A stretch of DNA of 64,000 nucleotides from Acheta domesticus (GCA_031308135.1 JAHLJT010000631.1:223519654-223583653), one strand, 5' to 3'; shown: positions 46,682 to 57,765, counted from the stretch's first letter. Notes: generated by a model not told the origin, from the sequence alone. A program made the numbers and translations.

Positions 46682-46787
46682 GTATCGTAACACACCTTAT
46701 TACAATACGAGATTGGAAAATTATCAAATGAGGCCGTTAGGTCGAGTTTGATAACCAATCGAGTATTGTAATAAGATGTTACGATAC
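46682..46787. repeat. foldback element, copy 2 (well preserved)
   Basis: The left arm GTATCGTAACACACCTTATT...ATTATCAAA (46682-46728) pairs with the right arm TTTGATAACCAATCGAGTAT...ACGATAC (46747-46787), apart from small indels. The loop is TGAGGCCGTTAGGTCGAG. A related but eroded copy is at 5224-5310. Compact hairpin MITE or solo terminal hairpin. Confidence 0.7.
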
Positions 46788-48074
46788 GTATATCGTACAA
46801 CGTTTTATCCACTTTGTAAAAACTCAAATATCTGAAATATTGACTATTGAAATGTGGCCAACTCGTGTGACGTATTTTGTTAATCGAGGTTAGTGGGAGG
46901 ATTACATATTTTTGTTCATATAATTGTCACCATTCCCGTCACCTTGATCTTGATTTTGATCTTGGCAAATCTTTACCATCCTCTCACAATATATACATTT
47001 TTCGTTACGTACACTTAATTACATATTTTGCAAATATTTGCAATAAAATTATTTTTTCTAAATTTTCGTGAAATTTATTGAAAAAATATTTGATATATTT
47101 TCAAAAAATATTTTTGTATTAAAGATTAGAATTTTTTGTGATTCGAATTCACAAAGGCTGTTGTCACAGCACGTGAAGATGTGGTCGGATGTGTAAAGTC
47201 CGTTTGGATTGACTCAAATTTGAAATTCATTTTTCTATGCAAAATAGTTTCTATTACACGGGAGCAAGTATTTGTGGTTATCAGATTTTGTCTACAACAC
47301 TCGTTGCTACAATTTATTCTTACTTCAACTAATGATGGCAAAGGAGTGGGGGTAGGTATTAGGGGTTCAAGACAACGTGAGCATATAATACTATGACTAA
47401 CCAATAAACAAGTTGAAATCTGAATATAGACGGATATAAGCGTTTTTTGCAAGGAATTGATATTATTCGCCAGATGAATACACATAGCTTTGACAACATT
47501 GCGCTGGCAACAGGGCTTCTCTATAATTTGCTGCGAATATTGTATCAGTCAAATACATTCTTGTTTGTTTTTGTCAAAGTAAGAAATGATTGCTGCTCTT
47601 GATTATAGAAATGAATGCGGATATGCATCACTGGCGCTTTGTCTGAATTGGACGTTTACAAGTAATAGCTGAGATGTTAGTAGCGCAGAAAATGCAATAC
47701 TTCAATATTACTTAGCTGTTTCCAACAACACGAGAAAGTATGTGCTTTTGTTGCACCACTAGTTTAAAGTCGTTCAATGAATATTTTGCTAATGTACTTT
47801 CAAATTGTTTAAATTTAGTTCGGTTGGTTGTAAATGTTTTATAAACAGGATTTGGATTTTGCATATTTGTTTCATATTCTTGTCATTTGCATCCTATATT
47901 TATGTAAATAGTTTTTTGTCGATTCATACTACACCATTTCTAGTCGTAATTCATAAGTAGTCCCTTTAAAATGCTACAATACATTTTTAATGTTGCGATG
48001 TTTCTAACATAACTGAAATTTACTCCAAACGAATATGTAATATTTTAAAAAAGTATTTACGGAATGATGACCCT
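46788..48074. other. intergenic, no gene recognised
   Basis: A 119-codon minus-strand frame (47126-47485) has no recognisable domain. AT-rich otherwise. Confidence 0.4.
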
Positions 48075-48231
48075 CGGGTGGCTCATGGATAACGTGGTAG
48101 CTATCTGTGGTGTGATCCAGGGTTCGATACCCGGTCGTGGCGAAAACGAAGCTGTAGGTTTCTAATACAAATCGTCTCAGTTTCTATTGCTTATATGCTC
48201 ACCATGTCTCCCTTCCCACAGATGTGGATAA
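48075..48231 (+). mobile_element. tRNA-derived SINE head (second family)
   Basis: TGGCTCATGGATAACGTGG (box-A-like, about 48079) is followed 25 bases later by GGTTCGATACC (box B, 48121-48131). The acceptor arm does not close, so it is not a functional tRNA gene. The body after the head differs from the 550-bp SINE family. The Tc1 element at 48234 begins right after it. Confidence 0.5.
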
Positions 48232-48233
48232 TA

Positions 48234-49612
48234 CACTCATCGTCATAAAAAAAAAAACTACACTCAGAAAGACGAGGCGGATTTCGATCATTGTTGGCAG
48301 GCAGGTACAGGAAACCACGCATACGAAATTAATACATTTTCACGTTCGTAGGACCAACATTTACTGCCCTACACTCCCACAGACTGTACATGTTAGTTTG
48401 GCGTGAGGTTGCCATGTTGGCAAACACACGCGTCCAAACGTCGTGGCATGGAATTGTACAGGTCTCTAATGGTGTTCTGTGCTAGTCCATGTCACGCAGC
48501 CTGCGCGCGGTTCTTGCAGATTGGTGGGTAGGGATGGGGTCCTGCTCGCACGCTGCGTAGCACCCCCAACATTCTCGATCAGGGAAAGGCCTGGCAATGC
48601 GGCTGGCCATGGCAGTGTATCCACGGCTGCAAGGCATGCTCGAGAGATGGCTGTAGTATGCGGACGTGCGTTTTCCTGTTAAAATAGGGCATGGGCGTGT
48701 GCGTTCACGAACCGCAGGGCCGCCGGTTGAAGGATCTCCTCAACGTACTGTGCGGCTGTCACGGTGCCCCTGAGGAACACTAACGGTGAACGGGCACCAC
48801 AGGATATCGCCCCACACCATCACTCCAGGCTGGCGGGACGTGTGATGGGATACCAGAAACCGCTTGTCGTGGCGCTCCCCACTCTGCCTTTAGACACGGA
48901 CCCACTGGTCGACGTCATTAAGACAGAAGCGTGACTTGTCGCTGATGATGACCCACTGTAAGTCTGTATGGCCCCAGTCCGTCGTTCCCAAAGACAGGCG
49001 AGTCTGTAGCGACGTTGCTGGGGTGTTAGGGGCAGGCGTCGTAACGGTCAGCGTACGGCGAGCCCTGCGTTGCCCTGCGTGGTACTGGCACTTGCAGGTT
49101 GTGACAGTGCAGGCTGCACAGCCCGCATCGTTGCCGACCATCCGTCGGTCCTCCCTCCTCGAGGTGCGTGGCGAACGTCCAAATCCTGCATTTCGTGTAT
49201 GCGTGCCTTCCTCAATCCATTGTCGCCAACAGCGGGCGATGGTGTTGTCCGTACGACCGGTGTGGCGCGCAATACGGCGACAGGACCAACCAGCCTCCCG
49301 CACACCCACGGTGCGGCCCCTTTCGAAAGCTTCTATCTGGACAACCGGCAGTCAAACGCGTCGCCTAGGCATAGTGTATATGCACGTGACGCTCTGGCGA
49401 CGTTACTGATGTCGCAATGGCCGGCGCGGCCGTTTGAAATCCTCTTTTCTCTGCCGGTGGGCGCGACGTCACGCCCTTACCCACGACCCCCCAGCGCGGC
49501 CGACCGTGAAAACGAAATCATTGGCTTAGTGAATGGTATGCAAAATACCCACCAAGTTTGAAGCGGATCAGTAGGGTCCTTCGGGGTGCAGCTTTTTTTA
49601 TGACGATGTGTG
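48234..49612 (-). mobile_element. full-length Tc1-like element, inactive
   Basis: The left end CACTCATCGTCATAAAAAAA and the right end (reverse complement CACACATCGTCATAAAAAAA) are near-identical terminal repeats. TA flanks both ends (48232-48233 and 49613-49614). Length 1379 bp is typical. The transposase runs on the minus strand and is broken. Confidence 0.9.
48392..49372 (-). pseudogene. Tc1-like transposase, multiply disrupted
   Basis: Starts MPRRRV at 49372 with an in-frame TGA at codon 7 (49354-49352). It continues LPVVQIEAFERGRTVGVREA and the first helix-turn-helix (SCRRIARHTGRTDNTIARCW), then a basic linker. The catalytic core follows: ISDKSRF (first Asp kept, neighbouring Glu changed to Lys), then in other frames QENARPH in place of QDNARPH (second Asp to Glu, stop directly before it) and LPGLSLIEN in place of SPDLSPIEH (final Glu kept, motif Asp to Gly). 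These changes make activity implausible. Confidence 0.85.
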
Positions 49613-50210
49613 TATATTAAAACAGGGCTCAGGTCTGGGAACACTGGTAGCTGGCAAAAATCGGATTACGCTACCTTAAAATGCCAAATAATACATACCT
49701 TTATAAATGGAATGATTTAAATGTCTAATATTGCGGATTATATTACATTAAGAAAAATATCTTGCTGTAGCCGAGTCGGCTAATCATGGCAGTGGTTCAC
49801 AGCAGGTTGTGGTAGGCAAGCTGTATTGATCATGACGCGCCCTTGGTCAAGATATGTGGTGGGGCGGCCGTGACAATGGTGTAGGGGAGCCTTGGACACG
49901 AGCAGGAGGCTCTGCACTTGTTTTAGTGACGAGTGAAATAATAGGTAGGAACATGGAGATAGTCGTTGTATTACTAAGTTTTTATTTGAATAAAAGAGTA
50001 ATATAAAGTGGCAATATTGTTTAATTGTGACAACATAACATATCTATTTTGAATAATGTAATTTGTTGGAGGGAATCGAAAACGTTATGAACTTTGGAAT
50101 TTTGCGAAATTCCAGAGGTTTGAGTGGAAATGGGGCCTGAACCATTTTTCTAAATACATTTTGCTCCATTCGAGAGAAAAAAAGTCATTCATTAGAAAGT
50201 AAGAATACTT
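49613..50210. other. intergenic, no gene seen
   Basis: TAGCCGAGTCGGCTAA at about 49770 is a dyad and also resembles a SINE box A, but no box B follows at the right spacing. Confidence 0.4.
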
Positions 50211-50222
50211 TCTCTCTCTCTC

Positions 50223-50284
<62 letters not shown>

Positions 50285-50305
50285 GTATATATATATATAT
50301 GTATG

Positions 50306-50350
<45 letters not shown>
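50211..50350. repeat. CT then AT/GTAT microsatellite
   Basis: A short CT run (50211-50222) leads into about 125 bp of almost pure TA with interspersed GTATGTATG units. The apparent Tyr/Ile-rich minus-strand frames across it are a consequence of the repeat. Confidence 0.9.
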
Positions 50351-50351
<1 letters not shown>

Positions 50352-50439
50352 GTACGTAGTAAGGGTAGAAAGAAAGAAAAGCCCAAAATTCGTTGTGTGC
50401 CGAAGGCTTGTTGAGTAACTGGAGTGTGAGCGCCGCCTC

Positions 50440-50800
50440 CTGTCTAGGGCCCTGTCGTAAATCCCGTGTGCCGCGCGCGGGGGCAGCGCCGCGCCAGCGC
50501 CAGCGCCAGCGCCAAAGGGGCGCGAGGCGGGCGGCGCACGGCGGCGGCTGGCGGTCGCGTGCCGCGCGTCGCGTCGCGTCGCGTCGCGTAGCGCGCTTTG
50601 TTTGTCGGGAGGCTGCGCGGCCAGCGATAGCCTCGGCGGCGGCGGCGGCGCGGGGCGATGGGACGTGGCCACTTGCCAGGCGGCACTCGCGCCCAGCGCG
50701 AATTAAAGAGCACGTGCTCGCACGCGCGACCCACAGACACGCACGTGCTGTCGCCTCCCTGCGGAGCAGACTGGCGCTTTTATGCACACGCCGTCACTTC
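50440..50800. other. CpG-rich island with GCGCCA and GTCGC tandem runs
   Basis: GC/CpG-dense. Tandem CAGCGC hexamers at about 50486-50512, GTCGC pentamers at about 50568-50590 and GCGGCGGCGGCGGCG near 50634. A 12-bp palindrome GAGCACGTGCTC (E-box core) lies at about 50708-50719. Open frames on both strands are unrecognised. Possible CpG promoter. Confidence 0.45.
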
Positions 50801-51639
50801 TACCTACATTATTCGCTCACTTGAAGAACACTGTTTATTTGAAATTTGTTCTCAAGTATAGGAGTTGTAGGTGACGTGATCGATACACGATGGAAATACA
50901 CTTCTAAAGTGTGTAATGCATTTGTATCTTCCGAATCCATCATCTGGAATCAGCGTTGCTTGAAAGGATGCGCATTCCAAAAGACGAGGAGTGCAAATAA
51001 ATTTTTAACATGTGACCTTAATTGAGTGGACATATAAAAATGTTTACTTAAATATCTATTTATCAAATATTTACAAAATTCATTTATTAAATACGTATTA
51101 TTGTACGGTGTTTTTAGATACGGTCACACATATTGACTGTATTTTAATATAAAGTATTTCATTCCCGTATATTACGAAAATATGTATTAAACTTTCTGTC
51201 GTAGCCTTTTCGTCTAAAGTAAACGGATACTGACGTAACCAAGTGATGTTCAAACATAATGTTCTGAAAGGTATTCTTAATAAATAACAATTAACACTAA
51301 TTATAAATTTTTGTTAGAAAATGCAAGCACACTATGTAAATACTGTCGATTCTAATGAATGACTATAATTCAGTATCTTCTGAAAAATCTTACACAATTG
51401 TATAAAAATGTATTTAAGGTATCGTGAGCTGCACCTCTTTTATTTCCTTGCAAAATGTTTACGGAGTCTATTTATATGAAAGAACCTGTGTGAATGGAAG
51501 TAATTTTAGAAAAGAGGTTCAGTTTTGTTACGAGTGGGATGAAAATACTCGCTGTGAATAGAACATGCGTATTTTTAAACCTGTATTTTTACCTATATGG
51601 TTTTCTTCTCAGTGTCCCATACGTACAAAATATAGCCTC
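50801..51639. other. intergenic AT-rich DNA, no gene seen
   Basis: No supported feature. Confidence 0.45.
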
Positions 51640-51915
51640 TTGACGTCAGCAAGCGGTGCGGGGCTCGGCCCCGAGAGGGACAGCGAGTTCGAAAACAAGA
51701 GGCCCGCCGAGAGCGTGGGGCGCGCTTGCCGGTGTGTGGGTTCCGCGCCGGAGTGCTCCGAGTTGCGAGGGCCGCAACAAAAGGCGCCCGACAGCCTTTC
51801 CTCCTGCGGCCGCCCTCATCACCACGGCTCCCTCGCCGCCGGACTTTAATGCTCTCTCTCGGGGTGTTAGGCCTTCGAGAACTTAAAGGAGACGGGAGCC
51901 CTGACGTAATGACGC
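51640..51915. promoter_or_regulatory. CpG-rich island bounded by CRE-like sites
   Basis: TTGACGTCAGC at about 51640 and CTGACGTAATGACGC at about 51902 bracket a CpG-rich segment whose overlapping frames match no family. The motif placement suggests a CREB/ATF-responsive promoter, but no downstream exon is recognised. Confidence 0.4.
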
Positions 51916-52164
51916 GCCCACTTGCTTTCCAACTATCAGTTCTAGAAGTTAAACCATAACATGTTCACGGCTCGGCAAAAATAGAGGTTTGCGCAAACTG
52001 GGAAATTGTTTTTATTGTTTCATTTATTTTCTCTCTGCTTGTTATGTAACATTTAACTCATGTTTCCTGAGTAAATTTAGACATGAAATGCGAAGCTTCG
52101 CCAACAAAATAAAATTCACTAGTTTTCTCGATGAGTTAACCACTTGAGAACGATGATTAACTTT

Positions 52165-52802
52165 TTTACTTTCTCGTATACTACTCACGTAGTATCGATA
52201 AAAATTGTAATGCTACAGAAAAATGACTTATTTTTCGTTAGAAAAAATCGTTTCATGAGCCTGATATCGAAAACATTGATAATTCTTGTTCCGACACGCA
52301 GAAAATTACTTCCTTTAATACGTTATGTAGTCAGAATCCACATATTGTCGGCTCTTGAAACCAAAAAAAATTGCTTGAAGGCAAAACGTTTGAATGTCGT
52401 GTCGGTCCATCTGTGATAGCTATAGCTACTCGTTCAGACGATTCTCTCCAAAATTGACATTCCCCGAGTGATACGACTGAATTTGAATAAGATATGTATT
52501 TTGAAACTCTACATGAGGCCTCAATAACGTTTTCAAAGTTTTTTGATTATTTTTTTTCTCGGATAGAGGAAAGCAGACTTAAAAATGGAGCTCGTATCAT
52601 TTTCGTTGAACTTTCGAAATTTTCGAAAAGTGCAACAAAGTTCAACATTTTTCCGACGTCTTCCTGCAACTACTCGTATATTGAAGATAGAGAATATGTC
52701 TTACCTCTTTAATATTCAAGATAGACATTTATTACTTTTTTGCACTTACTAACGTAAGAAGAGAAAGTATTGTAATCGTGTGTCGGAAAACGGAGAATTT
52801 TC
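52165..52802 (-). repeat. repeat A, copies 7 and 8 start (minus orientation)
   Basis: One cap, TTACTTTCTCGTATACTACT followed by cacgtagtatcg, starts near 52168 and leads into reverse complements of the CTACAT, GTCC and TTGAC blocks and the ccaaaattgacattccccga block (about 52450). A second cap, cacttactaacgtaagaagag then aaagtattgtaat, begins near 52740 and is broken at about 52803 by a LINE insertion. Confidence 0.65.
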
Positions 52803-53528
52803 AACACAAACACTTTTTATTTTATTTTATTTAAGGCCTCTTTTAAACAACTGGGTCATAAGCGACCACAAGTATCAATTTACAATTCTCATAAGATTAT
52901 ACATTTATATAATTATTCTATTATACAATTACGATTCATACAAAAATTAAATTGTCACAAAGTGTCAATATTTTGGGTTCTTACATTATTGGGATAGACA
53001 GACATTTATTTACAGTGTAGATACTGTGGATTATTTACATTTATTTACAGTGTAGATACTGGGGATACACATTTCGGACAGGGTACTGGATAGTTTTTTT
53101 TACTAGATGAATGTGAGAGAAATTGAAGTGGCCAATGCATAGTCTGGTAATTTGGACTTGTTGGAATCTAGTGAGCGGGGGGTTAGGGGGAGCGCGTTCG
53201 ATAACGGATTTCCTTACGAGGTGAAGTTTGGAGAAGGTAGTCGGCCATTTTTCATTCCACTATTTCGTAACCATATTTTTTAGGGATACTTTCATTTCGG
53301 AGAGAATTCCCTTCACACTCTTGTCCGTTGTTGGTAATGAAGTTGCTTCTTTAGACGCTTTAGCTGCTTTTTTATTCCCTTCTATATCTCTATGTGCTGG
53401 GATCCAAACTATAGAGATGAAGGTGCCGTTGTTTACGCGGGTAAATAAAAGTTCTTGTATTCTTTGGATTATGGGATTTTTAGTGAATCTGTTGACAATT
53501 GCATTCAAGGTAGCCATACAATCTGAAA
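52803..53528 (-). mobile_element. jockey-like LINE 3' fragment inserted in repeat A
   Basis: On the minus strand it ends in an AAAAT-type tail (plus-strand tttttattttattttattt at 52811-52829), typical of a LINE 3' end. It is 5'-truncated near 53528 next to repeat A sequence. A 25-bp stretch, ACATTTATTTACAGTGTAGA..., is duplicated at about 53003 and 53037. Confidence 0.7.
53100..53528 (-). pseudogene. LINE RNase H domain remnant
   Basis: The minus-strand frame starts SDCMATLNAIVNRF-like and contains IVWIPAHRDIEGNKKAAKAS. This corresponds to the WVPGHxGIxGNExADxxAKxA motif of the RNase H domain of jockey/I-type non-LTR retrotransposons. The catalytic-region Glu/Asp of GNExAD reads GNKKAA, so key acidic residues are lost. 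A cysteine-containing C-terminal tail follows in a broken frame. Confidence 0.75.
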
Positions 53529-54235
53529 AAAAGCCGATTCAGCCGATTTTCTCTAAAATTGATATTCCCCATTCGTTCTGATATCGTGGCCCCTAGAATT
53601 TGAAACCGATATTTTAATTTTGGGGGCTACTTTGCATGAAGCCCCTCGGACATTTTCAAAATTTTCATAAAAATGACTCCAAATGTTTTGATTAAATTTT
53701 GTTATTGAATAGAGCGCAGAACATTTAAGAGAATGGTGCAGATCTCATTTTCGTTAAAAAATTCGACTCTTTGAAAATTGCAAAAAAAAACTTAAAACAA
53801 CAAACTTGAAGGTACAGATTATTGCCTCAGACAAAGTCTGTTGACCAAATTAGCTCTTTAAGAAAGGTCATGTATAATTTTTTAGGGTAGTTTTTGCGTA
53901 ATTTTTCGCTTGAAATTTACGCAATTTTTTGCTCAAAAGACCGCTCCAATTTTTTCTTTAAATTCTCTCCACATATGTAATAAGGGGCCGTAAGAAATAT
54001 GGTGCTGGTCCTCTTTTCGGGTAATGCTCGTTTTTTTCGAAAATTGCAAGAAAATTCAAACCTACAAAATTGAAGATAGCCTCAGACAAAATCTGTTCTA
54101 CAAAATTACCTCGTTAAAATGATCATATACAATTTTTGTAAAAGATAGTAGTTTTTGCATAATTTCGTTTGAAATTAATGAAACAAATATGGGCGTCCCG
54201 TCGAACATAACGAAAACATTGTAATATTGCGAGTT
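53529..54235 (-). repeat. repeat A, copy 8 continued beyond the LINE
   Basis: Resumes with GCCGATTTTCTCTAAAATTG and attccccattcg, the complement of 37675-37705. Two body modules follow: GAATGGTGCAGATCTCATTT at 53733 and ATGGTGCTGGTCCTCTTTTC at 53999 (spacing near 268 bp), each followed by aaaattgcaag and a gcctcagacaaa block. Non-coding. Confidence 0.7.
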
Positions 54236-54244
54236 GTATAGTTA

Positions 54245-54880
54245 CGAGTTGTAAAGACCGAATACTTGAAAAGACACGACAGGGTGTGTAGCTACTTCCA
54301 CTGGCAGATCTGTACCGCCCTCGAAGTTCCGAACACACGCCCCAAGTGGTACGAACACTCACCGAAACCGGTGACGTCTGTTGGATTGTGTACGATATTG
54401 TACGACCAACAGATTCAAACTGATCGCACGATAGCGGCAAACAAACCGGATATAGTCATCCGGGATTTGGAGAACAAATCGTGTTTACTTGTCGATGTTG
54501 CTGTACCTTGCGATCAAAATGTCGTTACCAAGGAGGCGGAGAAACATCTTAAATACAAGAGTTTGGAAATCGAGATCAGCCGAATGTAAAAGCATAGGTC
54601 GTACCGATTGTTATCGGAGCTCTGGGATTTGTTCCGCAAAATTTGTGTAAGAACTTGTCTAAACTCCCTGGTAATTCAAAAGACTGGGAAGTGCAAGAAA
54701 TCGCTTTATTTGGAACAGCCCACATCTTGCGCAAAGTATTGTAGAGGCACCGACAGTCCCTAGATCTCCTCCTAGGTAGCTGGTTGCAACCTGGAGTATA
54801 CTTTATATTCAGCCGACACATAACATCTTTAGTCGTGATTTAGAGGAATAATAATAATAATAATAACTATTATTATTATT
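54245..54880 (+). mobile_element. LINE 3' fragment with TAA tail
   Basis: 5'-truncated fragment whose coding end is followed by an AATAATAATAATAA tail at 54848-54866 and then a complementary TTATTATTATTATT (to 54881). A trinucleotide tail is common for non-LTR elements. Confidence 0.7.
54266..54830 (+). pseudogene. restriction-like endonuclease C terminus of a LINE
   Basis: The plus-strand frame (about 107 codons) contains HWQICTALEVP, WYEHSPKPV, ILYDQQIQTDRTI and KPDIVIRDLENKSCLLVDVA. The PD-x(about 13)-D spacing matches the endonuclease fold found at the C terminus of R2/R4/Dong-type elements and relatives. AEKHLKYKSLEIEISRM follows. Homology continues past the stop in shifted frames (LYLEQPTSCAKYC corresponds to the ALLGTAHILRK end). 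Inactive fragment lacking reverse transcriptase. Confidence 0.75.
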
Positions 54881-55827
54881 TGTGCTGCAAGAGTAAAATT
54901 AGATTTTATTCCCAAGTACGAAGTTGAAGCCACTTGAGTTGCTGGTAAGAGCCGAAGGGTGCAATTGTTACGAAGAGAATGATTTTATGGCTGACGTCTG
55001 AAATCGACCCTATTCATCGTCATTTTCAATCACAAGGCGTTGCGTGTAAGGTCACAGTTGTCAATGCCGATTTAAAATATATTAGGTCCGAAACAGTAGC
55101 ATTTTGCCTGCTGAATGAGGAATGAAATATCATACCGGATTGTACTTTTAGTATAAGCATTGTAAGTTTTATTGATTGATGGAGAAACAAGATATTCTCC
55201 ACATAAAACTCGTAATCGAGAAACATTAAAGCTTATTAAGAAAACTATATTTTTGAATACTAGATGTCTCCTTCATAACATTTATAAACACCAGAATACT
55301 CGTACGTAGTTGATTTGAATTTAATTATTTATTGAAGTCAAAAACTGTTAAAACCTGTGTGACGAGCTATGGGGAGAAGTGAATTTTGTGCACGTTTTCA
55401 TAATTCTGTGATCTCTATCCTAAGGCCAGATTCTAGTCGAATTTTGAATACAGAAAAAATAGCGTTTTTTTTAAGTTTTGTTGACAAACTATTCGCTCCT
55501 ATATAATAAAATCTATTTTCAAATGTAAGTTAGCTATAAATTTGTGCCCTTAACCATCATCGTGTTCTTCATGAACGAATAATACTTTTTTCGCAACAAT
55601 ATGGAAAACTATAATTTGAATAACTATGTTGCCCTCTGAAGTTTAGAAGAAGTGCACAAATAATAAAGTTACATTTATGTACAGAAGCAAAACAAGGGGC
55701 CATCTCAGCATTTGCTCAAAGGATCAGGAAAACTGGTCGAAAAACCTGATCGAGATGGCACGTTTTCGATTCAGAAGCTGTGATCCAATACCTGTTACAG
55801 ATTTTTTTAAATTATACAAGTCCAAAT
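54881..55827. other. intergenic, one shared repeat, no gene
   Basis: Contains at 55328-55385 the plus-strand copy of the repeat at 8128-8235 (GTCAAAAACTGTTAAAACCT then GACGAGCTATGGGGAGAAGT). Otherwise AT-rich. Confidence 0.5.
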
Positions 55828-55829
55828 GG

Positions 55830-56965
55830 TAAATAATTACATTCTAATTGTTAAAATTAATGTTACTTTCCTTTTGATGCTTGGTATAGTCTCGAAATGT
55901 ATTGAAACAGTTATGCAGCAGAAAAGATTTTACTTGGGACTTAAACTTTTCTATCGAATTTAATCGTTTAATGTCATCTGGCAAAGTTATGTAGAATAAT
56001 GTACATGAATTGTATGAGAATTTTTTGTAGTGAGCTGTTGATACTGCCACCTGATGAATATGATTACTACGTCGTGTGTTATAGACATCGGCGTTTGCTG
56101 AAAATATATTCCCGCCCTTAAGTAAGTCATTTTTGACAAAAACGACTGATTCGTAAATCAGGAAAAATGTAATGGTAAAATTCTTAGATTGGTTAAGAGA
56201 GACTCACGTGGGTGGGATTGGTAAAGATTGGTGTAGATTGGTAAAGAGAGAATCACGTGGGTGGGATTTGCTTATTATTCTTACAATTCTTTTTTGTAAT
56301 CTGAAAGTCTGGGAGCTATAAGATGTATTTCCCCAGAATATTATGCCATATCTCAGGCAGGAATGAACATTCGCAAAATATACACAACGAGCAGTAAAAA
56401 GGCTGAATAAATTTGAAAGAATTCTGAACGCGTAGCATAATGAACTTAATTTTGTGTTCAAATCATTTAATTGGACATTCCATTTGAGGTTTGAATTGAT
56501 AGACCTAAAATTTTATTACCTTAACATCAATCAATTCACATTATATACCTTAACATCAATAACACACAGTTCCTTTTCAATGGAGTACAGAATTGTTTAT
56601 TTGAAATGGAAAACTGCATTGAAACAGTTTTATTTTCATTTACTATTAATTTGTTATTACGAAACCAATTTGAAACATGTGATATTGTACTATTTACGGT
56701 TTCTTTATTGCAAAGAATATTTGTGTCATCCGCAAAGAGTACTGTTCTTCCGTTTCCAATCGCTAAGGGAATGTCATTTACGTATAATAGAAAGAGAATA
56801 GGGCCAAAAATCGATCCTGCGGGACTCCAGGTGCAATTGTCAAAGAATCGGAAAGGTGTGTACATAAAGTTCCATCATTCCAGTAAGGTACTCCTACTCT
56901 CTGAGATCGTTGTTTAAGGTACGAACATAGCCAATCTAGTGCAACACCACAGATTCCATATGAAG
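55830..56965 (-). mobile_element. jockey/CR1-type LINE fragment
   Basis: 5'-truncated non-LTR element on the minus strand running from mid reverse transcriptase (near 56965) to the end of ORF2 (stop at 55844). It holds two local duplications: about 48 bp around 56190-56265 (AAGAGAGACTCACGTGGGTG and AAGAGAGAATCACGTGGGTG) and ACCTTAACATCAAT at about 56517 and 56547. Confidence 0.8.
55844..56965 (-). pseudogene. non-LTR reverse transcriptase remnant
   Basis: Minus-strand order: YGICGVALDWLCSYLKQRSQ (near 56960-56905); then, one base out of register, AGSIFGPILFLLYVNDIP, the PQGS-LGP-LF-LYVNDI motif; FADDTNILC (near 56740), the catalytic F/YADD box intact; NWFRNNKLIVNENKT (near 56660); FLGLSIQTS; then in a new frame YFANVHSCLRYGIIFWG and FRLQKRIVRIIS (near 56290); finally ITLPDDIKRLNSIEKFKSQV (near 55980), the usual ORF2 end. 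At least one single-base frameshift at the PQG motif (near 56820) and later breaks disable it. Confidence 0.85.
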
Positions 56966-57765
56966 GTAATTAATATGAATTAATAATTATGATTAATTAT
57001 ACATGTAATTGAAGTAGTGTTCATAATTCCAAAATTACTAGCTACTAGAAAGCATGGTACTGATTTATGGTTTTCATGAATTGTATATTTGTGGAAAGTA
57101 GTCAAGTAATATACATCACACAATTCTCTTTGATGTCTAATATTAGATAGATTTTTTTAAAGAATAATGTCGATGTATAAAGGACCATATATGTTATTTT
57201 TGAGCGCTAGAAAATTGCATGAATATATAGACCAGTCGAATTGCTGTATTATACTTCCTTTTTGTAGTTTCTTTTGAACTATATTTTTGTTTTTTAAAGA
57301 ACGAGAAATACTAATTATAGACTAGGGCACAAGTTTAACTTTGTGATGACACTGTTTATAGTGCGTCCTTCTCTTTTAAGCGGTGGGTACTTGGAGATCG
57401 AGAAGGTCAATGCTATCTTAATTTAGGCGGCATCAATAACCGACGTCATGGGCTGTAGAGAAAGGATAACAGCTATGTAAAGAGACGACTGTTAAGGGAT
57501 TTGACCGGAGGGGTAAATAAAGAAGCATTTTAGAGTAACCTAGAGGTGACGCTGATGTGATTGGGTAAATTCCCTCAACGATGTGTTTGTCTGCAACCGA
57601 ATCAGTATCTTAAGGTCTTCTATCACCAAAACTTTCATCGATATTTTGCTCGTATATTGTATTTTTTGAGTGTCACGTTTACTATCTTTTCTAAGTTTAA
57701 AAAAAATTATTTTTTTAGGTTTGAGTGCTTAAAAGTTAAAGCAATATCGTCCAGGTAATCTATAA
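56966..57765. other. intergenic, no gene seen
   Basis: AT-rich with no supported feature. Confidence 0.45.

Noticed and set aside
47126..47485. 119-codon minus-strand frame
   Set aside because: No family similarity, no start context or neighbouring exon support.
48075..48150. Possible functional tRNA gene
   Set aside because: Box A and B are present but the acceptor and anticodon arms do not fold properly; better read as a SINE head.
49765..49790. SINE box-A-like TAGCCGAGTCGGCTAA
   Set aside because: No box B at proper spacing; probably a chance dyad.
50192..50787. Tyr/Ile-repeat frames
   Set aside because: Translate the AT microsatellite and continue into the CpG island; not genes.
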